This document shows positions 1-5,973 of a stretch of 11,848 nucleotides of DNA, in pieces (the first letter of the stretch is position 1; every line of letters starts with the position of its first letter). The stretch lies in contig JAGBVY010000040.1 of assembly GCA_017630115.1 (NCBI GenBank), positions 1 through 11,848 of the forward strand, written 5' to 3'. The translations under genes and the position numbers were made by a program. The notes under the pieces are model-generated. The model did no database searches. It saw only the letters and a list, made by a program, of their open reading frames with translations, and was not told the DNA's origin. This stretch comes from Tidjanibacter sp. Its GTDB lineage: Bacteria > Bacteroidota > Bacteroidia > Bacteroidales > Rikenellaceae.

Positions 1-20
1 ATTTTCAATTTTCAATTTTC
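1..20. repeat. 7-bp tandem repeat (ATTTTCA)
   Basis: ATTTTCA occurs twice in tandem (1-7, 8-14) followed by a partial third unit (15-20). It may begin before the window. It lies just upstream of the rpsP promoter and matches the 7-bp period of other gap arrays in the window. Confidence 0.75.
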
Positions 21-31
21 TTTTTTTTGTT

Positions 32-39
32 TATCTTTG
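32..39 (+). promoter_or_regulatory. Candidate rpsP promoter, -7 box
   Basis: TATCTTTG matches the Bacteroidetes -7 consensus TAnnTTTG exactly and is identical to the -7 box before rplY. No TTG or TTTG lies at the usual -33 distance, where the A/T-rich heptads sit. Transcription would start around 46, giving a leader of about 85 nt before the rpsP start. Confidence 0.6.
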
Positions 40-51
40 CGGGCTCATTGG

Positions 52-99
52 GCTCTCGTGAAGAGCTTTGAGTGAAATAATTGACCCTCGGGAAGGGTC
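52..99 (+). promoter_or_regulatory. rpsP 5' leader with two small hairpins
   Basis: Two short stems lie between the promoter and the rpsP start: GCTCT/AGAGC (52-56 with 62-66) and GACCCT/AGGGTC (83-88 with 94-99). The second ends 32 nt before the ATG. Ribosomal-protein genes are often autoregulated through such leaders, but there is no match to a known S16 leader and no evidence of function beyond the pairing. Confidence 0.35.
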
Positions 100-131
100 G
101 CAATAGTTTAATAATTAAAATTTTACGCAAA

Positions 132-656
132 ATGTCTGTAAAAATTCGTTTGGCTCGTCACGGTAAGAAAGGTTACGCCTTCTACCACATCGTAGCCGCA
201 GATAGCAGGGCGCCACGCGATGGTAAGTTCATCGAAAAACTTGGTACTTACAACCCTAATACCAATCCTGCTACAATTGAGTTGGACTTCGAGAAAGCTC
301 TGGCTTGGTTGCAGAAAGGCGCACAACCCACCGATACTTGCCGTGCAATCCTCTCCTACAAGGGCGTGATGTACAAGAAACACCTCCTTGGTGGTGTTGC
401 CAAAGGTGCATTCGACGAGGCTACCGCAGAGGCTAAGTTCAACAAGTGGATGGGCGAGAAAGAGGCCAAAATCGCTGCTAAGAGCGGTAAGGTTGCTGCC
501 GACAAAGCTGCTGCCCACAGGGCTGCCGTAGCTGAGGAGGTTAAGACCAAAGAGGCTATCGCTGCTAAAATCGCTGAGAAGAAAGCTGCTGCTGCCGCTG
601 CTGCCGCTGAGGCTGCTGCTGAGCAGAGCGAGGAGACCGCAACCGAGGAGGCTTAG
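132..656 (+). CDS. rpsP: 30S ribosomal protein S16
   Basis: S16 binds 16S rRNA early in 30S assembly. The 174-aa product has the family N-terminus (VKIRLARHGKKGYAFYHIV, residues 3-21), then DSRAPRDGKFIEKLGTYNP, and the S16 core ends near residue 85. The rest (about 90-174) is a charged Ala/Lys/Glu extension with eight alanines at 152-159 and an acidic end. Many bacterial S16 proteins are only 80-90 aa; long tails are known in Bacteroidetes. The ATG at 132 was chosen because homology starts there; an in-frame TTG at 81 would place leader hairpin sequence inside the protein. The region before the start is A/T-rich with no Shine-Dalgarno site. rimM follows 96 bp downstream, as in the classical rpsP-rimM pairing. 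Confidence 0.97.
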   Translation: MSVKIRLARHGKKGYAFYHIVAADSRAPRDGKFIEKLGTYNPNTNPATIELDFEKALAWLQKGAQPTDTCRAILSYKGVMYKKHLLGGVAKGAFDEATAEAKFNKWMGEKEAKIAAKSGKVAADKAAAHRAAVAEEVKTKEAIAAKIAEKKAAAAAAAAEAAAEQSEETATEEA

Positions 657-711
657 TAGTAGGCTCGCCTCGTAGGGAAAGAACAATAGGAAGCAAAGGA
701 GTATTCGGCAA

Positions 712-727
712 GGTGCTTTTGAGCACC
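712..727 (+). other. Intercistronic hairpin between rpsP and rimM
   Basis: GGTGCT (712-717) pairs perfectly with AGCACC (722-727) around a TTTG loop. No T-tract follows, so it is not a standard terminator. It ends 25 nt before the chosen rimM start and could stabilise the upstream rpsP mRNA or modulate rimM translation. The role is inference. Confidence 0.4.
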
Positions 728-752
728 GATGCACAAGCAAGGAGAAGCACAG

Positions 753-1298
753 ATGAGCGCGTTTGCAGTAGCCAAAGTTGGCAAGAGTTTCGGTACTCAC
801 GGCGAACTGACCATCAACCTTTACGACACTTTCCCCGCGGACTTCACAATAGAGGAACCGCTGTTTGTCTATATCGACAAATTGGCGGTTCCTCTCTTTT
901 TTGACCACTTCGAGCGCCGAGGTAAGAGTGGCGGAGTGGTCGCATTTGCCGACTTCGACACCACCTTGCGTGCTGCCGAACTCATTGGCAAAGAACTCTA
1001 TATGGGTTTGGAGGAGGAATTGCTCGGCATTAGCTACAATGACGACGAGGAGCAACTCTCCGACGATGACGAGCTCTACCTTGAAGATATGGTGGGCTTT
1101 ATGGCCACCTTCACAAACCACCAGAGCGAGGGTCGCATAGTCGATTTTGAGGATAGCGACTGGAATCCGCTCTTCATTATCGAACTGGATGGCCGTGAGG
1201 TTATGGTCCCCGCCACAGATGACTTTATTGTGGAGTATTCTCCCAGCCGAAAGAGTGTTTTATTTGATTTGCCAGAGGGGTTGATTGAGCTTAATTAA
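753..1298 (+). CDS. rimM: 16S rRNA maturation factor RimM
   Basis: RimM binds S19 and assists late maturation of the 30S head. The 181-aa product has an N-terminal RimM domain (FAVAKVGKSFGTHGELTINL, residues about 3-22), a linker rich in Asp/Glu around 86-113, and a C-terminal PRC-barrel (about 115-181) ending LFDLPEGLIEL, close to the family pattern of a LPEGL end. The ATG at 753 is preferred over an in-frame ATG at 729 because GGAG (741-744) lies 8 nt upstream, one of the few Shine-Dalgarno-like sites in the window, and because homology starts at FAVAKV. It is probably cotranscribed with rpsP. The trmD-rplS pair that follows rimM in many bacteria is absent; a convergent feoB lies downstream. 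Confidence 0.93.
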   Translation: MSAFAVAKVGKSFGTHGELTINLYDTFPADFTIEEPLFVYIDKLAVPLFFDHFERRGKSGGVVAFADFDTTLRAAELIGKELYMGLEEELLGISYNDDEEQLSDDDELYLEDMVGFMATFTNHQSEGRIVDFEDSDWNPLFIIELDGREVMVPATDDFIVEYSPSRKSVLFDLPEGLIELN

Positions 1299-1333
1299 CC
1301 ACTATATAGGGCCTAACGGCCTGAGTTAAAATA

Positions 1334-1368
1334 AAAAAACTCGGGTATCTTTAATACCCGAGTTTTTT
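1334..1368. terminator. Bidirectional terminator between rimM and feoB
   Basis: CTCGGGTAT (1340-1348) pairs perfectly with ATACCCGAG (1354-1362) around a 5-nt loop. A run of A precedes and a run of T (1363-1368) follows, so it reads as an intrinsic terminator on both strands. It lies between two converging genes, the expected place. Confidence 0.9.
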
Positions 1369-1372
1369 ATGT

Positions 1373-1491
1373 GTCTAAGGTCTAACGTCTAACGTCCTAA
1401 GTCTACCGTCTACCGACGACCGTCTACCGACGACCGTCAACCGACCTAAGTCAAAAGACGTTCACTTTCCACTTTCTACTCTCAACTACAA
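1373..1491. repeat. Phase-coherent 7-bp array
   Basis: From 1373 the sequence splits into consecutive heptads: GTCTAAG, GTCTAAC twice, GTCCTAA, GTCTACC twice, GACGACC, GTCTACC, GACGACC, GTCAACC, GACCTAA, GTCAAAA. In the same phase it changes to ACTTTCC, ACTTTCT, ACTCTCA and ACTACAA (1464-1491). The last heptads reach the feoB stop codon (1486-1488). The array would lie in the feoB 3' UTR. GTCTAAC is the reverse complement of the GTTAGAC unit in the arrays at 4200 and 5946. Confidence 0.85.
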
Positions 1492-3942
1492 AATTATGTA
1501 GGCCAGCCAAGCCAGTAGCCAAGCTACCGATGTGTTGTAGATAATGGTAAACCACATCCAACCTCTGCTGCCCGTTTCGGCCTTGATTGTTGCCAGTGTG
1601 CCTATGCAGGGGAAGAAGAGCAGGATGAAAATCATAAACGACAGGGCCGAGCGGGGTGTAATGCCACTATGGCTGACTATGTTTTTCGACAGCGAGGAGA
1701 TGTCGTCGCCACCATACAGTACGGCCATTGTGCTTACAACCAACTCCTTGGCTGGTATGCTTGTGAGCAGTGCCACACCGGCCCTCCAATCGAGTCCGAG
1801 GGGGCGCATCACAGGTTCAATAAACTTGCCCACTTGTCCTATGTAAGAGCCCGCAAGGGCCTCGGAGGCATTGCCGCCTACGGTGGTGTCGGTTGTTGCA
1901 CTTTCGGTGCTCTCTGCGCTCTCTGCGCTCTCTGCATCCACCACGCTCTCTACCACAGCAACAACCTCTGCTTGTGCTACCGCCTCGGCCTTGGGACGTG
2001 GGTAGTAGGAGAGTGCCCAGATGGCTATGGTGGCCAGAAGTATAGTTGTGCCAATTTTGCGTATATACTGTTCGCACTTGTCCCACATATGTTTCAGCGT
2101 AGCGCGCGCGGTGGGCATACGATAGGGAGGGAGCTCCATAACAAATGGGGTCTCATCCTTCTTGAACTTAGTGCCACGCAGCAGGCGTGCTGTAAGGAAT
2201 GCCACCGCAATGCCGAGCAGATAGAGTCCTATGAGCACGGTGGCGGCGTGGCGGGGGAAGAATGTGCCTGCCAAGAGCAAAAATACGGGTAGGCGTGCGC
2301 TACACGATATGAAGGGGGTAACGAGTATGGTTATGAGTCTCGATGAGCGACTTTCGATGGTGCGTGTGGCCATAATGGCGGGCACATTGCAGCCAAAGCC
2401 CATAAGCAACGGTATGAACGACTTGCCGTGCAGACCCATACGGTGCATTAGTTTGTCCATAATAAAGGCGGTGCGAGCCATATAGCCCGAGTCCTCCATA
2501 AGCGAGATGAACAGATAGAGTATCAGGATGTTGGGTAGGAATACAGCCACGCTGCCCACGCCACTGATGATGCCTCCAACGAGCAAATCTCTCAGCGCTC
2601 CCTCGGGCATAACCGACCAAACCCACTCGCCAAGCCATCCAAAGGCCATCTCAATCCATTCCTGCGGATAGCCTCCGAGGGTAAAGGTGGCCCAGAACAT
2701 AAACCACATAACCAGTATGAAGAGCGGGAAGCCGAGCCACTTATTGGCCACCAGACGGTCGATGCGGCGTGAGCGTAGGTTGAAGTCGCCCTCACCTGCC
2801 TTGAAAGTCTCTTCGAGCGCACCCGCAATAAAGCCATATTTGTAGTCGCTCAGCAGGGTTTCGATGTCGCTACCCGTCTCGCTACTCACCCTCTCGGCCA
2901 GCTCTTCTGCCTCGGCCACCCATAGCTCGTGGGTGCTACATACGGAGAGGAGTTTGAGAGCTTCGCGGTCGCCCTCAATAAGTTTTATGGCCCAGTAGCG
3001 TGTGGGGAACTGCTTGGGTAGGTCGGTTGCACCTCTGAGGCGGTCGGAGATTTGGCGTATAGCCTGCTCCATTGGCTGTCCGTAGTGGATGTGGACGTGG
3101 CGTGAGGTGGTGTTTTTGCCCTCAAAAAGTTCAATTATGGTGTCAAGTAGGTCGGTGAGTCCGTAGCCATTTTTGGCAATGGTCGGTATCATTGGCACAC
3201 CAATCATCGCTCCGAGGGCCTTGTAGTCGAGTGTTGAGCCGCTCTTTTGTAGCTCGTCGTACATATTCAGAACCACCACTGTGCGCTGGTTGAGGTCGAT
3301 AAGTTCGGTAGTCAGATAGAGGTTGCGTTCCAAGTTGGAGGCCACAACGGTGTTGAGAATTACATCGGGCATAGCGGTGTAGAGGTGTCCTCTGACATAT
3401 ACCTCCTCGGGGGTGTAGGCCGACAGCGAGTAGGTGCCGGGCAGGTCGGTGATGTTGATTTGGTAGCCCTTGTAACAGAGTGCCCCGAGTTTGGCATCGA
3501 CCGTCACACCACTATAATTACCAACGTGCTCGCTGCTGCCCGAGAGGGCGTTGAAGAGCGAGGTCTTGCCACTGTTGGGGTTGCCCACCAAGGCGACGTT
3601 TATCTCGTTTTTACGCAGTGGCTTGCGAGAGTGGAGCTGACAATCGGTCAGGGCACAACCCTCGCAGGAGGAGCTACACATACTGCTGCCCGCCCCTTCG
3701 AGTGGTAGGTTGGCCTCGCCACGAGTCATCACCTCTATCATATCGGCCTCGCTTCGGCGCAACGAAACATCGTAGCCCATAACGGTGTACTTCACAGGGT
3801 CGTGCAGTGGTGAGTCCTGCACAGAGCAGACCTCGGTGCCTCTGACAAACCCCATCTCCATCAGTCGCTTGCGAAAGCCTCCGTGACCTGCAACTCGCAC
3901 AATCACAGCCTTTTGACCTGTATTTAATTCCGAAAGTTTCAT
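1486..3942 (-). CDS. feoB: Fused FeoA-FeoB ferrous iron transporter
   Basis: FeoB imports Fe2+ across the inner membrane; FeoA is a small SH3-like partner, fused here at the N-terminus (residues about 1-72) of an 818-aa protein. A Cys-containing linker (C89, C93, C96, C101) leads to the G domain: GNPNSGKTS (120-128), VTVD (146-149), DLPG (166-169), NMYD (226-229). The membrane half carries both gate regions: GFGCNVPAI near 514, SCSARLP near 545, and SIPAKELVVS near 727. A stretch of about 40 residues rich in Ala/Glu/Ser/Thr/Val (about 650-690) extends a loop before the second gate and includes a 9-bp DNA repeat. The reading frame is intact and all G motifs are present, so it should be functional. 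The start follows an A/T-rich stretch, with FeoA homology beginning at residue 1. It is transcribed alone and convergent with rimM. Confidence 0.97.
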   Translation of the reverse strand: MKLSELNTGQKAVIVRVAGHGGFRKRLMEMGFVRGTEVCSVQDSPLHDPVKYTVMGYDVSLRRSEADMIEVMTRGEANLPLEGAGSSMCSSSCEGCALTDCQLHSRKPLRKNEINVALVGNPNSGKTSLFNALSGSSEHVGNYSGVTVDAKLGALCYKGYQINITDLPGTYSLSAYTPEEVYVRGHLYTAMPDVILNTVVASNLERNLYLTTELIDLNQRTVVVLNMYDELQKSGSTLDYKALGAMIGVPMIPTIAKNGYGLTDLLDTIIELFEGKNTTSRHVHIHYGQPMEQAIRQISDRLRGATDLPKQFPTRYWAIKLIEGDREALKLLSVCSTHELWVAEAEELAERVSSETGSDIETLLSDYKYGFIAGALEETFKAGEGDFNLRSRRIDRLVANKWLGFPLFILVMWFMFWATFTLGGYPQEWIEMAFGWLGEWVWSVMPEGALRDLLVGGIISGVGSVAVFLPNILILYLFISLMEDSGYMARTAFIMDKLMHRMGLHGKSFIPLLMGFGCNVPAIMATRTIESRSSRLITILVTPFISCSARLPVFLLLAGTFFPRHAATVLIGLYLLGIAVAFLTARLLRGTKFKKDETPFVMELPPYRMPTARATLKHMWDKCEQYIRKIGTTILLATIAIWALSYYPRPKAEAVAQAEVVAVVESVVDAESAESAESTESATTDTTVGGNASEALAGSYIGQVGKFIEPVMRPLGLDWRAGVALLTSIPAKELVVSTMAVLYGGDDISSLSKNIVSHSGITPRSALSFMIFILLFFPCIGTLATIKAETGSRGWMWFTIIYNTSVAWLLAWLAYIIL
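1909..1935. repeat. 9-bp microsatellite inside feoB
   Basis: GCTCTCTGC is repeated three times in tandem without mismatch. On the coding strand it gives an in-frame Ala-Glu-Ser repeat in a hydrophilic loop. Slippage would change the loop by three residues without breaking the frame. Confidence 0.85.
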
Positions 3943-3987
3943 TTTTCGTCTGTTGTATCTGTTTGTGTGGGGTGGTGGTAGCCCCGT

Positions 3988-4011
3988 CTATTTTTGCAGC
4001 AGCAAAAATAG
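3988..4011. promoter_or_regulatory. Palindrome upstream of feoB, possible operator
   Basis: CTATTTTTGC (3988-3997) and GCAAAAATAG (4002-4011) are perfect reverse complements separated by AGCA. The palindrome lies 46-69 bp upstream of feoB and overlaps its candidate -7 box, the position of a repressor site. feo genes are commonly regulated by Fur- or DtxR/MntR-type repressors, but the sequence matches no consensus that can be named with confidence. It could instead be an RNA hairpin or part of a dispersed repeat. Confidence 0.45.
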
Positions 4012-4033
4012 AGTTTCTTTGGCTGCGGGTCAA
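4003..4033 (-). promoter_or_regulatory. Candidate feoB promoter
   Basis: On the minus strand TATTTTTG (4010-4003) fits TAnnTTTG, and a TTG (4033-4031) lies 20 nt upstream, within the spacing range reported for Bacteroidetes. The inferred leader is about 50 nt. The -7 box sits inside the right arm of the palindrome. Confidence 0.45.
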
Positions 4034-4059
4034 TCGCCAAAAGTTGGTATTTACTCATT

Positions 4060-4094
4060 AGTTGTCGGCAATCAGTAGTCAGTTGTCAGTAGAT
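4060..4094. repeat. 7-bp array (AGTTGTC type)
   Basis: Heptads AGTTGTC, GGCAATC, AGTAGTC, AGTTGTC and AGTAGAT follow each other without gaps in the feoB-rplY intergenic region. The units differ from the GTTAGAC arrays but keep the 7-bp period. Confidence 0.65.
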
Positions 4095-4097
4095 TAT

Positions 4098-4157
4098 GGG
4101 AGTTTAGGGAGTTTAGGGAGTGTAGAGATAGGGCCTATAAGCCCTATAAGCCCCATA
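4098..4157. repeat. Two adjacent 9-bp arrays
   Basis: GGGAGTTTA twice then GGGAGTGTA (4098-4124), a degenerate unit, then GGGCCTATA, AGCCCTATA, AGCCCCATA (4131-4157). The 9-bp spacing is kept although the unit changes. It occupies the stretch just before a terminator-like hairpin. Confidence 0.7.
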
Positions 4158-4158
4158 A

Positions 4159-4190
4159 AAAACGCGGGTATCTTTTAATACCCGCGTTTT
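4159..4190. terminator. Orphan terminator-like hairpin
   Basis: CGCGGGTAT (4163-4171) pairs with ATACCCGCG (4178-4186), flanked by AAAA and TTTT, so it can act on either strand. It is almost the same hairpin as that at 1334-1368, with the same CGGGTATC-TTTAATACCCG core. Here it lies between two divergent genes, where no annotated transcript needs terminating. Confidence 0.75.
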
Positions 4191-4199
4191 ATTTTTGCC

Positions 4200-4234
4200 T
4201 TAGGTCGTTAGACGTTAGACGTTAGACGTTTGTC
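4200..4234. repeat. 7-bp array (GTTAGAC)
   Basis: TTAGGTC, then GTTAGAC three times (4207-4227), then GTTTGTC, in register. It directly follows the orphan terminator and precedes the rplY promoter. Confidence 0.85.
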
Positions 4235-4272
4235 TTAAACATCTGTATTTGTGTTAAAATTGGCCGAAACGC

Positions 4273-4301
4273 TTTGATTTTGTAAAAAAGTTGTATCTTT
4301 G
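4273..4301 (+). promoter_or_regulatory. rplY promoter
   Basis: TTTG (4273-4276), a 17-nt spacer, and TATCTTTG (4294-4301) match both boxes of the Bacteroidetes promoter. Transcription would start near 4308, giving a leader of about 85 nt. This is the best promoter match in the window. Confidence 0.8.
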
Positions 4302-4319
4302 TGCCCGCAAGTGATTATG

Positions 4320-4359
4320 GGGTGCGGTGAGATTGCATGAGCCGTGCTGAGTGTCACCC
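4320..4359 (+). promoter_or_regulatory. Possible structured leader of rplY
   Basis: GGGTG (4320-4324) can pair with CACCC (4355-4359), and CGG (4325-4327) with CCG (4342-4344) inside it. The structure is short and imperfect. Autoregulation of a ribosomal-protein gene is a reasonable thought but unsupported beyond this. Confidence 0.25.
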
Positions 4360-4393
4360 AAGTAACATTATTAACTATTAAATTTTCAAAATT

Positions 4394-4951
4394 ATGCAAG
4401 TTATTCAGATTAAAGGCGTTAAGCGCGAGCAGTTTGGCAAAAAGAGCGCCAAAGACATCCGTCGCGAGAATCTTATCCCCTGCGTACTCTACGGTAACGG
4501 TGGCGAGACTATCCACTTCTCGGTAGAGACCTCGGAGGCTAAAAAACTTATCTACACTCCCAAAAGCTACATCGTAGAGATCGACATCGAGGGTACCATT
4601 GAGAAAGGCGTTATGCGCGAGACTCAGTTCCACCCCGTTAAGGACTACTGCCTCCACATCGACTTCTTCCGTGTAGTTGCTGGCAAGCCCGTTGCAATTG
4701 AGATTCCTGTTAGCATCGTTGGTAACTCCGAGGGTGTTAAGGCCGGTGGTAAACTTCAAGTTCTCCGTCGCAAACTCGCAGTTTCGGGTCTTGAGGAGCA
4801 CCTGCTCGACGAGTTGGTTGTTGACATCACCACCTTGGGTGTTGGCAAAACTATCAACGTTGGCGATTTGAGCTACGAGGGTCTTACCCTGCTCCAGCCT
4901 GCTAGCACTGGTGTTGTTGCTGTATTGGCAACCCGTCAGTCTGGTAAATAA
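4394..4951 (+). CDS. rplY: 50S ribosomal protein L25, Ctc type
   Basis: L25/Ctc binds 5S rRNA in the large subunit. The 185-aa product has the two-domain Ctc form: an N-terminal 5S-binding domain (about 1-93) with KKSAKDIRRENLIPCVLYG (16-34) and HPVKDYCLHIDFFRV (about 80-94), then the C-terminal TL5/Ctc beta domain. This is longer than the single-domain E. coli L25 (94 aa). The ATG follows an A/T-rich stretch without a Shine-Dalgarno site, normal for this phylum, and a good promoter lies upstream. In many Bacteroidales I would expect pth next to rplY; here repeat-rich DNA and grpE follow. That expectation comes from memory. Confidence 0.95.
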   Translation: MQVIQIKGVKREQFGKKSAKDIRRENLIPCVLYGNGGETIHFSVETSEAKKLIYTPKSYIVEIDIEGTIEKGVMRETQFHPVKDYCLHIDFFRVVAGKPVAIEIPVSIVGNSEGVKAGGKLQVLRRKLAVSGLEEHLLDELVVDITTLGVGKTINVGDLSYEGLTLLQPASTGVVAVLATRQSGK

Positions 4952-4965
4952 GAGAATGCCTATCC

Positions 4966-4983
4966 TTGCGGACTATTCCGCAA
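4966..4983 (+). other. Hairpin after rplY
   Basis: TTGCGGA (4966-4972) pairs perfectly with TCCGCAA (4977-4983) around CTAT, 15 nt after the rplY stop. There is no T-tract, so it is not a canonical terminator. Its left arm could alternatively pair with TAGCCGC at 5066-5072, enclosing the repeat at 5001-5039. Confidence 0.5.
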
Positions 4984-5000
4984 CGTAGTGCAGCAATTAA

Positions 5001-5039
5001 GCGGCCTCCCGATTTGCACAAGGCAAACTGCGAGGTCGC
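5001..5039. repeat. Structured repeat, copy 1 (rplY-grpE gap)
   Basis: Outer stem GCGGCCT/AGGTCGC (5001-5007 with 5033-5039, one G-T wobble), internal CCCGA, inner stem TTTGC/GCAAA (5013-5017, 5023-5027) around ACAAG, then CTGCG. A further possible stem, GCGG(A)CTA at 4968-4975 with TAGCCGC at 5066-5072, would extend it to about 105 bp. After the core it resembles the copy near 11686 (shared TTCTTGTT then GGC). Confidence 0.7.
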
Positions 5040-5146
5040 TTTCTTGTTGGCTCTCAGGTGGCTTGTAGCCGCCCTTGTGGGGGTGGTGTTCCTCTGCTCG
5101 GCATACATTTTGAACAATACTATAATAGAATCAAACAACAATAGAT

Positions 5147-5734
5147 ATGACTAAGTGTAAGAAAGAGAAAACTACTGCTGAAAATCAGCAGGTTAATAGC
5201 GAGGCTCAGGGTGCTGAGGCGGCTACTGAGAATGTGGCTCAAACGCCTGAGGCTGACAAAATGGCAGAGCAAAATGTGTCAGATGCTGACAAAACGGCAA
5301 GTGCTAATAGCGAGGCCGAGGAGTGGAAGGATAAGTATCTGCGCCTGTCGGCCGAGTTCGACAACTACCGCAAGCGTACCCTCAGGGAGAAGATGGAGCT
5401 AATTGAGAGTGGTGGCGAGGATGTCATCAAGTCGATGTTGGCTGTTATGGACGACTTTGAGAGGGCGTTGGGTGCAATGCAGAGTGCGACCGATGTGGCT
5501 GCTGTGCGTGAGGGTGTTGAGCTCATTTCGCAGAAGATGCGCGACACACTCCGAGGCAAGGGTGTGGTGGAGATTGAGGCCGTTGGCCAACCACTCGACA
5601 CCGACCTCCACGAGGCTGTGGCTAAGTTCCCCGCAGGCGAGGAGAAGAAAGGCCTTGTGATTGATGTTGTACAGAAGGGTTACAAGTTGAAGGAGAAGGT
5701 TATACGTTATGCCAAAGTCGTAGTCGGCGAGTAG
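5147..5734 (+). CDS. grpE: Nucleotide exchange factor GrpE
   Basis: GrpE releases ADP from DnaK and works with DnaJ in the cytosolic Hsp70 cycle. The 195-aa product has a disordered charged N-terminus (about 1-60), the long dimerisation helix with WKDKYLRLSAEFDNYRKRT (about 61-79), and the C-terminal beta domain with GQPLDTDLHEAVAKFPA, near the GrpE signature (usually FDPxxHEAV), ending with KGYKLKEKVIRYAKVVV. Length is normal. The start is A/T-rich without a Shine-Dalgarno site. A near-consensus -7 box (TACATTTTG, one extra base) is at 5104-5112, too weak to annotate. dnaJ follows 245 bp downstream, beyond a large inverted repeat whose left arm begins at the last base of the grpE stop codon. 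Confidence 0.96.
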   Translation: MTKCKKEKTTAENQQVNSEAQGAEAATENVAQTPEADKMAEQNVSDADKTASANSEAEEWKDKYLRLSAEFDNYRKRTLREKMELIESGGEDVIKSMLAVMDDFERALGAMQSATDVAAVREGVELISQKMRDTLRGKGVVEIEAVGQPLDTDLHEAVAKFPAGEEKKGLVIDVVQKGYKLKEKVIRYAKVVVGE

Positions 5735-5855
5735 CGAGCGTATCTCGTGAGCGATTTCTGCGTTATGCTTTTGATTTTGCTCCTCATTTACGTCTTGTAA
5801 ACTGCGTCGCAAAATCAAAACCAAGCCTTGAACTCGCCTCACGATATACACTCGC
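5734..5855. repeat. 122-bp imperfect inverted repeat, structured copy 2
   Basis: The ends GCGAGCGTATCTCGTGAGCG (from 5734) and CGCCTCACGATATACACTCG (from 5835) are near-perfect reverse complements, with two mismatches and a one-base bulge. The centre is the repeat core: outer stem TTTTGATTTTGC/GCAAAATCAAAA (5769-5780 with 5809-5820, 12 bp perfect), TCCTCA, inner stem TTTAC/GTAAA (5787-5791 with 5797-5801) around GTCTT, then CTGCG. There is no coding capacity worth calling. It fills half of the grpE-dnaJ gap and would form a long hairpin in a read-through transcript. Confidence 0.8.
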
Positions 5856-5873
5856 TGTGGTTCTGGGGGGTGA

Positions 5874-5907
5874 TTTGGCACAAAAACCCCGCCACAAAAC
5901 CCAGCCG
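5874..5907. repeat. 34-bp motif shared with 11733-11766
   Basis: Starts TTTGGCACAAAAA and ends CCACAAAACCCAGCCG; 32 of 34 positions match the segment at 11733-11766. At 11733 it is the right arm of an inverted repeat, but here it lies outside the 122-bp palindrome, so repeat modules combine differently at the two loci. Confidence 0.8.
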
Positions 5908-5945
5908 CAGGCTAATTGGTAAAGTAGAAAACAAAATAAATAGTC

Positions 5946-5973
5946 GTTAGACGTTAGACATTGGACGTTAGAC
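5946..5973. repeat. 7-bp array abutting the dnaJ start
   Basis: GTTAGAC, GTTAGAC, ATTGGAC, GTTAGAC in register, ending 6 nt before the dnaJ ATG, so the array occupies the ribosome-binding region. The preceding AATAGTC may be a degenerate unit. Confidence 0.85.

Noticed and set aside
123..1121. A 332-codon open frame antisense to rpsP and rimM
   Set aside because: It covers two well-recognised genes on the other strand, its product is low-complexity Leu/Ser sequence without family resemblance, and its length follows from the codon bias of the real genes.
1373..1456. Possible CRISPR array
   Set aside because: Units are 7 bp with no spacers and no cas genes nearby. It is a tandem repeat.
4966..4983. 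Intrinsic terminator after rplY
   Set aside because: The stem is perfect but no T-tract follows, so it is listed only as a hairpin.
4952..5146. A pth gene expected next to rplY
   Set aside because: No frame in this gap resembles peptidyl-tRNA hydrolase, and there is no fragment of one; the gap is repeat DNA.
4966..5154. A 62-codon plus-strand frame with a hydrophobic stretch, overlapping the grpE start
   Set aside because: It starts with TTG inside a hairpin, is largely made of the structured repeat, and has no start signal. More likely a chance frame through repeat DNA.
5399..5881. A 160-codon frame antisense to grpE and the following repeat
   Set aside because: It mostly mirrors grpE and lacks any recognisable feature.
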